Below are positions 17,609 to 26,842 of a stretch of 64,000 bases of DNA, one piece after another. The position numbers were made by a program, and so were the translations under genes. The DNA is from Blastopirellula marina (GTDB lineage Bacteria; Planctomycetota; Planctomycetia; Pirellulales; Pirellulaceae). The notes under the pieces were generated by a model. That model was given only the letters and a program-made list of their open reading frames with translations, made no database searches and was not told where the DNA came from. How positions within the stretch are numbered: position 1 is the stretch's first letter; the number at the start of each line of letters is the position of its first letter. Location: positions 124,001 to 188,000 of the forward strand of contig NZ_PUHY01000014.1 in NCBI RefSeq assembly GCF_002967765.1, written 5' to 3'.

Positions 17609-18045
17609 CGGGAGAAACTAACCTCCGTGAGGCGGGAATCGAAGCGGGTCTTTCCGTCCTTTGTCCGTATCAGGATCGGAAAACGAATCCCCGGTTTTAA
17701 AGCGAACCGGTGGACGTATCAAGTGGCTGACTTTGACGATTACGTAAAAGATTCCACATCATTTTACTGACGCGAAACAGGGTGTTTCCTGCGGACTTGG
17801 ATGCCGTGGCGAGCTAGGATGGCTGCGGCGTACGGGGGGCAAAGATTGTCAATTTGCATATCGTTCTTATCACGATGCCGTAGTTTTGTGGGGGGATTTT
17901 GCCGCTTCCCCACCAATGGAAGTGCCGACGACACCCGATAAAACCGAGTTAATCGGAACGAGCTGCGTGCTTTGCTTGTCTGGCGGAAAAGCTGGCCTAC
18001 CTTTATGCAGTTAAAAGTCGGCCCTTTTTTACGCGGATCGAGAAC
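17609..18045. other. 437-base intergenic region, promoter area of divergent genes
   Basis: It separates the CAP gene (-) from the malic enzyme gene (+). A 95-codon minus-strand frame is present but has no recognisable domain, signal or ribosome-binding site. No repeat or RNA gene was recognised. Confidence 0.5.
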
Positions 18046-19659
18046 ATGCAAAGTGCCAGCCAGCTGGGGATTTTAAACGACCCACACTTCAATCACGGAA
18101 CCGCTTTCACCGAAGAGCAGCGCTGTTCGTTGGGGCTTGAGGGACTTTTGCCTTGGGGAGTCGACACGTTGGATCGTCAGATCGAACGCGTGCTGGGACA
18201 CCTCGCTTCCAAGCCGACCGACATCGAACGTTATGTCTATCTGCAAGATCTGGTCGAACGTAACGAAACATTATTCTACGCTACGTTAATGAGCGATCCG
18301 GCTCGCTTCGTGCCGATTGTTTATGATCCGACGATTGCCGACGCGTGTCTCTCCTACGGACAGATTTACCGTCGTCCGCAAGGCATGTACCTGAACAAGA
18401 ACATGAAGGATCGCTTCACGCACGTTTTGTCGAATTGGCCTAATAAAGAAGTTCGCTTTATTTGCGTGACCAGTGGCGGACGAATTTTGGGGTTGGGCGA
18501 TATTGGCGTGAACGGTGCGCCGATCCCAATTGGCAAGCTGCAACTTTACACCGCCTGTGCTGGCGTCCCGCCTGAGGGGTTGCTGCCGATTCATCTCGAT
18601 ATCGGAACGACGAACGCGGCCTTACGAGCCGATCCTCTTTACCTCGGCTTGCGAGAAACGACGCCAGGCGATGACGAAGTCGACTCGATTGTCGACGCGT
18701 TTATGGAAGCCGCCAACGAGGTTTTCCCCGGTGTGTGTGTGCACTTCGAGGATTGGAAGGGAACCGATGCAATCCGATTGCTCAAGCGGTACCAAGATAA
18801 ATACCTGGTCTACAACGACGACATTCAAGGAACGGCCAGCGTGACGTTGGCCGGACTCATCACCGCGCTGCAGATTAAGCATGAGAAGCTAACGGATCAG
18901 CGCATTCTGTTTGCTGGGGCTGGCTCGGCCGGTATTGGTATCGCCAACATGATTGTGGAAGCGATGGTCATGCAGGGCGTCAGTGAAGAGGACGCTCGGG
19001 CGAAGATCACGATGTTCGACGCCAATGGGCTACTGACCAAGAAGCGGGAGGACTTGACTCCTTCGCAATTGGTTTACGCCCATGAGCTGCAAGACACGCA
19101 CGATCTGGAAGAAGCTGTGCAGCAAGTTCGACCGACGATTTTGATAGGCGTAAGCACTGTGGGCGGCCTGTTCACGGAAGGGGTCGTCAAGGCGATGCAT
19201 GTTCAATGTAATCGGCCGGTGATCTTCCCGCTAAGCAATCCGACCGATCACGCCGAGGCAACTGCCGAGCAGATTTATACCTGGACTGAAGGCCAAGCGT
19301 TGGTCGCCGCCGGCGTTCAATTTCCCGACGTGACGATCAACGGTCAGACGTTCCATCCGGGTCAGGCCAATAATTTCTATATCTTCCCAGCCGTTGGCAT
19401 GGCCGTTTACGCGACCAAGCCGAAACGTATCAACGACGCCATGTTCATCGCCGCCGCCCACGGCAGCGCTGATCAAGTCGGGCAGTTCGAGCGAGATCAC
19501 GGCATGCTGTTCCCGCGTCAAGACTCGATTTTGGAAACCGAAATCACCACGGCAACGAGGGTGGCGGAATTTATCTTTGATCAAGGAGAGGCAACCGTCG
19601 AGCGGCCGACGAACATTCGAGCGTGGATCGAGTCGATGGTCTACCATCCCTCGTACTAA
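18046..19659 (+). CDS. maeA: NAD-dependent malic enzyme (SfcA/MaeA type)
   Basis: A 537-residue long-form malic enzyme that oxidatively decarboxylates malate to pyruvate. Key segments are YVYLQDLVERNETLFY near residue 65, the malate-binding stretch around LGDIGVNGAPIPIGKLQLY (about 150-170), VHFEDWKGTDAIRLL, YNDDIQGTASVTLAG, the NAD-binding GAGSAGIGIANM near residue 290, and ISNPT-like FPLSNPTDHAEATAEQ near 400. The length matches the roughly 560-residue eukaryote/E. coli MaeA class rather than the shorter MaeB class. A hairpin follows the stop by 33 bases. Confidence 0.93.
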   Translation: MQSASQLGILNDPHFNHGTAFTEEQRCSLGLEGLLPWGVDTLDRQIERVLGHLASKPTDIERYVYLQDLVERNETLFYATLMSDPARFVPIVYDPTIADACLSYGQIYRRPQGMYLNKNMKDRFTHVLSNWPNKEVRFICVTSGGRILGLGDIGVNGAPIPIGKLQLYTACAGVPPEGLLPIHLDIGTTNAALRADPLYLGLRETTPGDDEVDSIVDAFMEAANEVFPGVCVHFEDWKGTDAIRLLKRYQDKYLVYNDDIQGTASVTLAGLITALQIKHEKLTDQRILFAGAGSAGIGIANMIVEAMVMQGVSEEDARAKITMFDANGLLTKKREDLTPSQLVYAHELQDTHDLEEAVQQVRPTILIGVSTVGGLFTEGVVKAMHVQCNRPVIFPLSNPTDHAEATAEQIYTWTEGQALVAAGVQFPDVTINGQTFHPGQANNFYIFPAVGMAVYATKPKRINDAMFIAAAHGSADQVGQFERDHGMLFPRQDSILETEITTATRVAEFIFDQGEATVERPTNIRAWIESMVYHPSY

Positions 19660-19692
19660 GCAGTAGCCAATTGGCAAATCGCGAACCTTCCA

Positions 19693-19730
19693 AACACGGG
19701 CCTTCTCATCTAGGTGAGGAAGCCCGTGTT
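19693..19730 (+). terminator. Long hairpin downstream of maeA
   Basis: Arms AACACGGGC (19693-19701) and GCCCGTGTT (19722-19730), extended inward to 16 bp with two imperfect pairs. No T-run follows, so it is terminator-like but not a classical intrinsic terminator. Confidence 0.5.
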
Positions 19731-19824
19731 CGCTATATGGGAAGTTTGCTGAGTTTGCTTGTCATTTCCCGGATTAGCAGATTGCGTCTACGTTAGAATT
19801 GCTCGAACTAAAACGAAGATCACT

Positions 19825-20460
19825 ATGACATTACCGCGCAAGGGCAGTCGTACGATCACGGTAGACGAAATACGATATCGCTGGATGGTGTCAGTGCGTG
19901 ACCATACATTGAATTTGACCATCGAAGCAGCTGGTTCACCTGGACAAGTGCTGCAAGCACGCTTTGAACCGCACGATCAGTTTCGAAGAAACAGGGATGG
20001 GAAGTGGTCGTTTTGCCGTCAAGGTCGTTCGCTAACTCCAACTGACGTAACGAAGATCGTCAAGTACGGCCTCGCCAACGATTGGCAACCGCTCTCGAAA
20101 GGTCGCAAGCCGATTCAACTTTATGTGTGGGACTCGGAAGAAGTCGCTCCTGGTACGTTTGTATCGCATGAAGGCGAAGTGCCGCTACGGGATATTGCGA
20201 TCGAGCAAGTGAGTGACCTGCGATTTGACTTAAGCCTAGATCCGCATTGGCGAAAGATACTATTCGCTGCTGAGCCGTTTACTCGGTTCTGTTTGCCAGA
20301 TGACTATTTCGGAATTAGAAGTACGGCTCGTGATCATGGATTGCAATTCGCTGTATTCAATGATGGAACCACTGAGTGTGGATTTGTGGTGTTTGGGATC
20401 GAGTCGATCGATTTCCCGAGTGTCGTGATGTACACGACCAACAATCCGGCAATCATTTAG
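19825..20460 (+). CDS. Hypothetical protein, first gene of an orphan cluster
   Basis: A 211-residue protein I do not recognise. The ATG at 19825 was chosen over an upstream in-frame TTG (19759). It appears soluble and beta-rich: N-terminal GSRTITVDEIRYRWMVSVRD, a middle TPTDVTKIVKYGLAND segment with KGRKPIQLYVWDSEE, and a C-terminal half alternating hydrophobic strands (FAVFNDGTTECGFVVFGI). No signal peptide. It lies 31 bases before the next gene start, suggesting a two-gene unit. The AT content is higher than that of maeA. Confidence 0.6.
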   Translation: MTLPRKGSRTITVDEIRYRWMVSVRDHTLNLTIEAAGSPGQVLQARFEPHDQFRRNRDGKWSFCRQGRSLTPTDVTKIVKYGLANDWQPLSKGRKPIQLYVWDSEEVAPGTFVSHEGEVPLRDIAIEQVSDLRFDLSLDPHWRKILFAAEPFTRFCLPDDYFGIRSTARDHGLQFAVFNDGTTECGFVVFGIESIDFPSVVMYTTNNPAII

Positions 20461-20491
20461 GTCAAATCGTTGGATGAAAAAGGAGGCTTTG

Positions 20492-20965
20492 ATGCAGATC
20501 GATTCTGAATTGCGAAACGCATTTGCGAAGTTTCTTACTCAACTTGCAGATGGAGCGAATGATGCCGCGGCTTGGGATCAATTCATTATCACTCATTATT
20601 CCGATTCGTTCCTGGAGGAAGTACGCCGATGTATCGTGCGATTACGAACTGAGTCAACCGATAGCTGGGGAAGCGAAGCGGTTTGTAAAAAATTGATCCA
20701 CTGGGCCGAAATAATCCAGCTGGCCGCTCGTTCTTCGTCGTGGGAAGATGACATTCACGAAGTTCATCTGACGCTTACTCCAGCAGAATTCGTGATGCTG
20801 GATTCGGTTTTGCGGAGATTCTCGGAAACGGACGAGTTATCGATTCAGGACGAAGCGGAACGCCAATCCCTTTACCACTTGCAGTGCTTATGCGAAAAGA
20901 ATCCAGCTCATGGAAAATTGCCAGATCTGTGTGACGCTCGAAAAGAATTGCTGGGAGACGGATAA
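20492..20965 (+). CDS. Hypothetical helical protein
   Basis: A 157-residue acidic protein of unknown function. The ATG at 20492 is chosen because AAGGAGG lies 6 bases upstream of it; an ATG at 20474 lies upstream of that ribosome-binding site. The sequence is largely helical (ELRNAFAKFLTQLADGANDA, SFLEEVRRCIVRLRTE) with no membrane segment. It probably forms a unit with the gene at 19825. Confidence 0.6.
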   Translation: MQIDSELRNAFAKFLTQLADGANDAAAWDQFIITHYSDSFLEEVRRCIVRLRTESTDSWGSEAVCKKLIHWAEIIQLAARSSSWEDDIHEVHLTLTPAEFVMLDSVLRRFSETDELSIQDEAERQSLYHLQCLCEKNPAHGKLPDLCDARKELLGDG

Positions 20966-21280
20966 TCTCAGCATCGCAAAATAGTTGCGATGTATCCGAA
21001 GAATGTCATCACACTTTGGATTTTAACCGCCTCCCGCGATTGGGGTGTTCGCTTGAGACGCGGCTCAAATAGGTTTACCGTATCGAAAGACTAACCTCGG
21101 ATCTCTCAGTGACCCATCCGAATGTTCATATGCTTTCCTTCCGATTGAGATCCTGATTCAGTCATCAGTCCGTTGACTGTTTGAATTCGTTTGTAGACCG
21201 TGGTGAATTCCGCGAGAATCAGCGAATCGAATTGATGTGTTTCTGGCTCAGCACGCACTCGAATCGCTCATAGGGACTTA
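20966..21280. other. 315-base gap with one hairpin
   Basis: A perfect hairpin at 20972-20992 follows the stop codon. The rest shows no coding frame or repeat that I can support. Confidence 0.5.
20972..20992 (+). terminator. Perfect short hairpin after the hypothetical gene
   Basis: CATCGCAA, loop AATAG, TTGCGATG: 8 perfect pairs starting 7 bases after the stop. No T-run follows, so termination is only likely. Confidence 0.45.
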
Positions 21281-21613
21281 ATGGAATTTCCCACCAACCT
21301 CATCACATTGCTGAATGAAGCGGAGTGGCGTGATGCCCTGCGATGGTGGAAATCCCTTTCCGCAGAGCAGCAGCACGAATGCATCACTCTGTGCGAGACG
21401 CTATCCGAATCGTGGGAGCCGTTGGAAGAGATGGACGACACCGATTCGATGGATACCGGGCAACCCCTTTACGATTACATGGTGAATCACGAGTATCGTT
21501 ATGTCTTGTATGTCGACGAAGCGACGCTGACGAGTTCGTATCGGTTTGTGTCTGAATACCTCGCACCGCTCGGAGCTGATTATCGGCATGGTAAGCCTGG
21601 GATGGTGTGGTAG
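21281..21613 (+). CDS. Small hypothetical acidic protein
   Basis: A 110-residue protein, Trp- and Glu-rich (EWRDALRWWKSLSAEQQHE), with an AGGGA ribosome-binding site 6 bases before the ATG. No signal peptide or known domain. The size, acidity and placement among other small orphan genes would fit an immunity- or adaptor-like protein, but nothing in the sequence proves this. Confidence 0.5.
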   Translation: MEFPTNLITLLNEAEWRDALRWWKSLSAEQQHECITLCETLSESWEPLEEMDDTDSMDTGQPLYDYMVNHEYRYVLYVDEATLTSSYRFVSEYLAPLGADYRHGKPGMVW

Positions 21614-21671
21614 ATTTGTTTTTGCCTGCTTGGCGGTGGGCACATTCGTTCCAATTGAGAAGGAGTTTCCC

Positions 21672-22199
21672 ATCGCAGATAACCCATTTCCTCCCGCGGC
21701 ACTCAAGGCGATTGGCTGTATCGCGTTCGCGCTGGTCCTCGTAGGTTGCGAGCCCGCCAGCATGCCGACGCCTAGTCCGCCCGGTTATAAGCTCGCCGTA
21801 TTCGCGAACGGCAACGTTCAGTTCGATATTCCAGAAAAATACGAACTACGATACGAACAGGATGAGAGCATCATGGTGCGACCCAGCGAGCACGCGGGAA
21901 TCATTTTGCGGTTCACCTTGCAGAATCTCCCCGAGCCAATCGCGGAAGACTTTCTGCTGACTCAGGCCGAAAAAGATGGCATGGAGATCAAAGAGATGGG
22001 GAAGAATCTGGTGATTTCGGAGTCTGGCAGCCGAAATGAGAATGGACAAGACTTCAATATGACCTTTTGGCAGGTCGGTTTTGAGGATGCGTTGGTCGTG
22101 ATGTCGGCCGAGGTTAACAAAACACGAAAAGACGAACCTGCCGTCCTCGATTGCTTGGCGTTGGTGCCAGCAATGATCGAGTCGATGCACAAGTTTTAG
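21672..22199 (+). CDS. Putative lipoprotein, possible non-canonical AUC start
   Basis: The reading frame contains a clear lipoprotein signal: hydrophobic AIGCIAFALVLVGC with the lipobox LVGC, followed by a roughly 150-residue domain (FANGNVQFDIPEKYELRYEQ) with no recognised family. The strong ribosome-binding site GAAGGAG (21659-21665) lies 6 bases before an in-frame ATC at 21672, which would start a compact 175-residue lipoprotein precursor. In-frame ATGs at 21546 and 21588 would add an implausible leader and overlap the previous gene. The start is therefore uncertain; the lipoprotein nature is fairly secure. Confidence 0.6.
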   Translation: MADNPFPPAALKAIGCIAFALVLVGCEPASMPTPSPPGYKLAVFANGNVQFDIPEKYELRYEQDESIMVRPSEHAGIILRFTLQNLPEPIAEDFLLTQAEKDGMEIKEMGKNLVISESGSRNENGQDFNMTFWQVGFEDALVVMSAEVNKTRKDEPAVLDCLALVPAMIESMHKF

Positions 22200-22264
22200 T
22201 GACGTGCTTCTCTGCGATCTTTCAATGTTTCGATCGACGAATCTGTTGGAAAAGCACAGGATCC

Positions 22265-22924
22265 TTGACGTTGCTCAAATCGCTGGTCGAACGAGTGAAG
22301 CATTTACTCCCTCGCTATGAGCGGGGAATACTGACTTGGCATGGATACGTCATTGAATTGGTTTGCTGCTCCGCTTACACCGACCTGGCTGAGTTAGGTG
22401 AGTTCACATCTGCCAAAGCAATGGCTGATCTAAGGGAGCGAGCCCGTAACGCTCCGGCTCATCCAGAAGATGTCGCGATGATTTCTGGGAAGAGCGTTAT
22501 TCCCGGCGAAGCTCTTAGCGATTGGGACGCCCAACTACGGTTGGAATATTACTGGGGCTGTCGGAGACTTCGAGAATCGTTCTTTCCCGAACTTGACCCG
22601 CCGGAATTCGAGGTCGAGTTGTTTATCGGAACAGTGACCGAAGTGCGGCATGAAGCGGATCGGGTTATCCTTGTCGGCGACGTTAAAACACATTTAATTC
22701 GTCGCAACTCGGTGTTTCTGCGGACGAACGATGCGATGATTCCGGTACAGTTTAATGGCGTGAAGAAGATACAAGCTGACGATCATAACCCGGAGGCGAA
22801 GTCGGTCAGCGAATGGGGAATCATCGTTGAAATCGATGCGCATTCGTTGCCAGACATCGCCGAAGGTACCGAAGTTTGGCTGGATCGCAGCGAGGTATGT
22901 GAGATCCCTAAGTTGCCAAGTTAG
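22265..22924 (+). CDS. Hypothetical protein
   Basis: About 219 residues from a TTG at 22265; the frame is open further back to 22151, and the start is not certain because no strong ribosome-binding site decides it. The N-terminal third is helical (LVERVKHLLPRYERGIL). The C-terminal part is beta-rich with VELFIGTVTEVRHEADRVIL and HLIRRNSVFLRTNDAMIPVQ. No known domain, signal peptide or membrane segment was identified. It is the last of the small orphan genes before the convergent redoxin gene. Confidence 0.5.
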   Translation: MTLLKSLVERVKHLLPRYERGILTWHGYVIELVCCSAYTDLAELGEFTSAKAMADLRERARNAPAHPEDVAMISGKSVIPGEALSDWDAQLRLEYYWGCRRLRESFFPELDPPEFEVELFIGTVTEVRHEADRVILVGDVKTHLIRRNSVFLRTNDAMIPVQFNGVKKIQADDHNPEAKSVSEWGIIVEIDAHSLPDIAEGTEVWLDRSEVCEIPKLPS

Positions 22925-22973
22925 TTGTCTGACGAGACGAATCAGGTCGAGTAGCTCCATGTACGAATAACTT

Positions 22974-25154
22974 CTAGTTCCCCTTCGGCCGATCCTGAGC
23001 CGAATGGATTGCTTCGTGAATCAGTTCTAGCTTTTCACCACGTAATGATGTCGTCAGGGCATGGACGTCGTTGTGAATGATCTTCCCATCGGGACCGAGC
23101 AAGATATACATCGGGAAGTAATTGACGCCTAATTCGCGGAACTGCTTGGTTACCGTTCCCTCCGGATCGTCGACGAAGATGGGATAGTCCATGTTATTTT
23201 CCCGAGCATACTTGGCCACCGTCTCGGCCGTTTGTCCATTGATGTGCATCGCGACGACGGTAAATCCTAGTTCTCTGTAAGCTTCGTAGGCAGCGTGTAC
23301 GCTGGGCTGATCGCGGGCACATGGGCCGCAGCCGATAAACCAGAAATCGAGTAACACGTATTTCCCGTGGAAATCTTCCAGGCTTTTCGCCTCAGTATTC
23401 AGCCAAGTTCCATCCCGCATGTCGGGGACCGTCTTACCGGGAAGACCTTGCGCGTACTGTTTTCGATTTTGAGCGACCTGTTCCGCCCATTCGGTATCGG
23501 TGCCTTCGGTTGCAGAAGTGTGATAGGGATCACGCAGCCAACCGACCGGTTGTTCACTAAGGGTAACGACAATCGATTGCGTGGCGGCTTCGTCTGTAAC
23601 TTCAAACGTGGTCAAACCTGCCTGATTGCTGTGGGGATCGAATGCGAGCACACCCAGGTTGGTTTGCAAGTTGGTCGTCTTCGTGGAATAAGGTATGCGC
23701 CGCATCTGTAGTTCGAATTCGCCGTTCGCGTCGGTAATCACAACCGGGTCGGCATCGCCACGTCCCTCATGCCGCAACCGAGCCACTACGCCGGAGCGAG
23801 GCTTTCCTGACGCATCGACGACCTTTCCTTTTAATTTAGGAACACGGTGCAACTTGTAGTCGGGGATGATCGACTCTGGATCGCCTGACCATTGAAAATA
23901 CATCACCGGTGGATCGGAGAAATAGCCTGCACAAATCGGTTCAATCTGCAACGTGCCTGATGGAGCCTCGACTTCAAAATTACCTTCGGCATCCGTTTCG
24001 CCATTTCCGGCAGACGTCCACGTACGTAGTGCTTCCTCGATAGAGGTGTATTGTTCGTTTTCCGTTCCTTCGTCATTACCCGCGTGTTGGAAGCTAGTAC
24101 TGATGAAAGCACCAGGAATGCCATTCCCATCTGGATCGACGATGCGACCGCGAACGGTTCGCTTGGGATGCGATTTTGCCTCGAATCTCACCTCCTGACC
24201 ACTCGTTAGATCAAGGCGTGGTTCGATGACCGTGGAGTAGTTGAAGTAGGGCGGACTAAGAAAGAAGTCGTTCGTCGTGAGTTGCAAGCGATTGTACTTC
24301 TCTGGACTGGCTGTAAACGTGACTTTGCCGTCTCGCACAGCAAACGGGTGGTAGACCGTGTCCGCGGCTCGTGTTGCACCCGACGTAAACATCTGCACCA
24401 TGATGCTCGTTCCATCGGCCAGGGTTGAACCGTCTTTGTTGTGACTTTCAACCGTGACGACGACGGGAACGCCCGAGGAAAGCGAGACGCTCGCGATTTC
24501 TCCCTCTTTGACTGGCGTACCTTCCAAACGAACTTGTCGAAAATCGGGATGAATCACCTTGAAGTCCAGAATGGCATCATGTGGGATCAAAGGAAGCGGG
24601 AGGCGACCCTCGGCATCGCTTTGCGGCCACACGATATCGAGCATGCTGACGCCATCTTTAGTCCAGACGATTTTCTCGCCGTTGTTGTCGGTGAACTCGA
24701 TCCAAGAGAATTCGGCATTTTCGACAGGATGGTCGTTGGCGGTTACCTGCACATAGCCTGGCGTGGGCGCTTGCAGGGTGACATCGAACTCTTTACTGGT
24801 TGAATCTTTGTCGACGTGCAGATCGACGATCTTGTTCGCTTTCGATTCGGCACGGACCAGCAGATAGAAGAAATCGTCCGAGAAGGGAAACGATAGTTTC
24901 GCTTCACCCTGATTATTCGTCTGGTGAACTTCTCCCAGCGGCTCGTAGCGTCCGGTCCATTTCGTCACGAGAAGTTCGGCGCCGGAAACCGCTTGGCCGT
25001 TCTCATCGGTCACATGCAGCAGCACACTGACATCGGGCGTCTTCGTTTCGGCCGCCAGCAAGCGTCGATCTTCCGCGAACTGGCCTAGGCCGCAGAGGAT
25101 CATCGCCAAACAGACGAGAATTGGGCCGCTTAGAGCATCGGTGCGCTGAGACAT
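22974..25154 (-). CDS. Exported multidomain protein with C-terminal TlpA-like thioredoxin domain
   Basis: A 726-residue protein. An N-terminal hydrophobic segment (LSGPILVCLAMILCGLG) acts as signal peptide or anchor. Residues 40-120, 130-230, 340-420 and 430-500 read as carboxypeptidase-regulatory/Ig-like beta-sandwiches (VTDENGQAVSGAELLV; GRIVDPDGNGIPGAF; GKVVDASGKPRSGVVARL). The C-terminus, about 570-720, is a TlpA/ResA-like domain: LLDFWFIGCGPCARDQPS with the CGPC redox site, then VNYFPMYILLGPDGKI with the cis-Pro region. The combination is common in planctomycetes; the role is probably periplasmic thiol-disulfide exchange tied to an unknown binding function. Confidence 0.85.
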   Translation of the reverse strand: MSQRTDALSGPILVCLAMILCGLGQFAEDRRLLAAETKTPDVSVLLHVTDENGQAVSGAELLVTKWTGRYEPLGEVHQTNNQGEAKLSFPFSDDFFYLLVRAESKANKIVDLHVDKDSTSKEFDVTLQAPTPGYVQVTANDHPVENAEFSWIEFTDNNGEKIVWTKDGVSMLDIVWPQSDAEGRLPLPLIPHDAILDFKVIHPDFRQVRLEGTPVKEGEIASVSLSSGVPVVVTVESHNKDGSTLADGTSIMVQMFTSGATRAADTVYHPFAVRDGKVTFTASPEKYNRLQLTTNDFFLSPPYFNYSTVIEPRLDLTSGQEVRFEAKSHPKRTVRGRIVDPDGNGIPGAFISTSFQHAGNDEGTENEQYTSIEEALRTWTSAGNGETDAEGNFEVEAPSGTLQIEPICAGYFSDPPVMYFQWSGDPESIIPDYKLHRVPKLKGKVVDASGKPRSGVVARLRHEGRGDADPVVITDANGEFELQMRRIPYSTKTTNLQTNLGVLAFDPHSNQAGLTTFEVTDEAATQSIVVTLSEQPVGWLRDPYHTSATEGTDTEWAEQVAQNRKQYAQGLPGKTVPDMRDGTWLNTEAKSLEDFHGKYVLLDFWFIGCGPCARDQPSVHAAYEAYRELGFTVVAMHINGQTAETVAKYARENNMDYPIFVDDPEGTVTKQFRELGVNYFPMYILLGPDGKIIHNDVHALTTSLRGEKLELIHEAIHSAQDRPKGN

Positions 25155-25627
25155 GTCAGAAACTCGCTGGGGCTGAGGTGTTGTCGACCTGATAGGTTGG
25201 TCACGCAGAGAAACTGTCGCGAGGAATATTGAGACAGTCGCGATGCTACTGGCGGTTGGAAATCGATGTCAAGGAAATTGCAGAAAGCAAAGAGATAGAG
25301 CATCCACCCACTAAGTATTTGGCGAGACCGCCTGGGAAATAGTTCCTTGATGGAACGATTAAGAAACCGCGTCCGTGACAAAATAGAAAATGCGGCCAGT
25401 TGCGGCCCAGAATCGCTGCGGTTACACTGGAGGCTTGGATTTAATAGGGATTTGTGGCCGCTTGCAGCCGTATCTGCTAAAGTGCCGTTGTCGCTCTCCC
25501 GGTGACAAGTTCTTGAACACAGATCATTTGCTGCGGCCCTGTTCAATCAAAGGGTTCCGTTGCGTTCTTGGAGGCTCGCTCGCCTCTTGGATCTGCCGAG
25601 TTCCCGCATTCACGCGAGACCCCCGTC
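25155..25627. other. 473-base intergenic region
   Basis: It lies between the divergent redoxin and trans-sulfuration genes. I looked for S-box, SAM-II and SAM/SAH riboswitch cores ahead of the sulfur-metabolism genes and recognised none. No other gene supported. Confidence 0.5.
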
Positions 25628-26827
25628 ATGTCAGTCGCTCCTGAACAAAAAGCAAACCGTGGCGTGTCCACGACAGCCGTGCAAGGTGGCGAAGCCCGGA
25701 TGAAGCCCGGCAATTCGATCACCGACCCAATCTTCTGCGCGTCGACCTATACCTTCGACGATACCGATTCGGTGATCCGCTACATCGAAGAGAAGCAGGT
25801 CCGCGAAGAATACGGCCGCTACGGTAACCCTGGTGAAAAGACCGCCGAAGCCAAGCTGGCTGCGATTGAAGGGGGAGAATCGGCCGTCCTTTACTCCTGT
25901 GGCATGGCGGCCTTTGTCGGGCTGTTGATGGCTAAGGTTAGCTCGGGCGATGAGGTCGTCTTCTTTGACGAATGCTACCACCGTAGTCGTGAGTTCTGCG
26001 GTAAGCACTTGGCTCGTTTCGGCGTCGAAACCAAGACGGTGAAGACGGGCGATTATGAAGCGATGGAAAAAGCGATCGGCCCCAACACGAAAATGCTGAT
26101 CAGTGAATCGCCCACCAATCCGCACCTGAGCTGTATCGACCTGGAGAAGTTTGCCGCAATCGGCAAGAAGCACGGCGTAGAAACACTGATCGATGCCACC
26201 CTGGCCACGCCGTACAACCTGCGTCCGCTCGACTACGGCGTCGACTACGTGCTGCACTCAGCCACCAAGTACCTTGCCGGGCATAACGATTTGCTTGCCG
26301 GTGTGATCATTGGGAGTGAAGAGAAACTGGAGTCGGTCCGTCAGCTCCGCGGCGTGATGGGGGGCATCAACGCTCCGCATAACTGTTACTTGCTGCTTCG
26401 CGGATTGAAGACGTTCAGCCTGCGTATGGAACGGCACAATGCGAATGGTCTGGCCGTCGCTCAGTTCCTGGAAGATCATCCGAAGGTCGAAAAAGTTTAT
26501 TACCCTGGTCTGCCTTCGCATCCGTACTACGAGATCGCCAAGCAAACGATGCGTGGTTACGGCGGATTGGTGACCTTCCTGGTGAAAGATGCCGACTGGC
26601 GAAAAACGGCCAACGTGGTCGACGGGGCGAAGATCTTTAAGATCGCACCGAGCCTGGGTGGTGTGGAATCGTTGATCGAACAGCCACTGGTGATGAGCTA
26701 TTACCAGCAGACGCCTGAAAATCGAGCGAAGTTCGGCATCTATGACAACATGATCCGAATTGCCTGTGGTATTGAAGACACGGAAGATCTGATTGCAGAC
26801 TTGAAGCAAGCGTTGGACAACGCCTAA
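25628..26827 (+). CDS. Trans-sulfuration PLP enzyme (cystathionine gamma-synthase-like)
   Basis: A 399-residue Cys/Met-metabolism PLP enzyme. The ATG at 25628 is preferred over an in-frame TTG at 25568. The PLP-binding Lys is Lys214 in HSATKYLAGHND; YGRYGNPGEKTAEAKLA replaces the more usual YSRxxNPT. Other family signatures are YSCGMAA near 90, SPTNPHLS near 161, and SLGGVESLIEQP near the C-terminus. Members act as cystathionine gamma-synthase, gamma-lyase or O-acyl-homoserine sulfhydrylase; the sequence does not decide. It is followed 15 bases later by a paralogue, in one operon. Confidence 0.88.
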   Translation: MSVAPEQKANRGVSTTAVQGGEARMKPGNSITDPIFCASTYTFDDTDSVIRYIEEKQVREEYGRYGNPGEKTAEAKLAAIEGGESAVLYSCGMAAFVGLLMAKVSSGDEVVFFDECYHRSREFCGKHLARFGVETKTVKTGDYEAMEKAIGPNTKMLISESPTNPHLSCIDLEKFAAIGKKHGVETLIDATLATPYNLRPLDYGVDYVLHSATKYLAGHNDLLAGVIIGSEEKLESVRQLRGVMGGINAPHNCYLLLRGLKTFSLRMERHNANGLAVAQFLEDHPKVEKVYYPGLPSHPYYEIAKQTMRGYGGLVTFLVKDADWRKTANVVDGAKIFKIAPSLGGVESLIEQPLVMSYYQQTPENRAKFGIYDNMIRIACGIEDTEDLIADLKQALDNA

Positions 26828-26842
26828 GAAAGATGCCCTCTC

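Noticed and set aside
17764-18051. A 95-codon minus-strand frame in the gap before maeA
   Set aside because: No ribosome-binding site, domain or signal, and it overlaps the maeA start; kept as intergenic.
25155-25627. SAM-responsive riboswitch ahead of the sulfur genes
   Set aside because: No S-box core or other recognised SAM motif could be found by eye.
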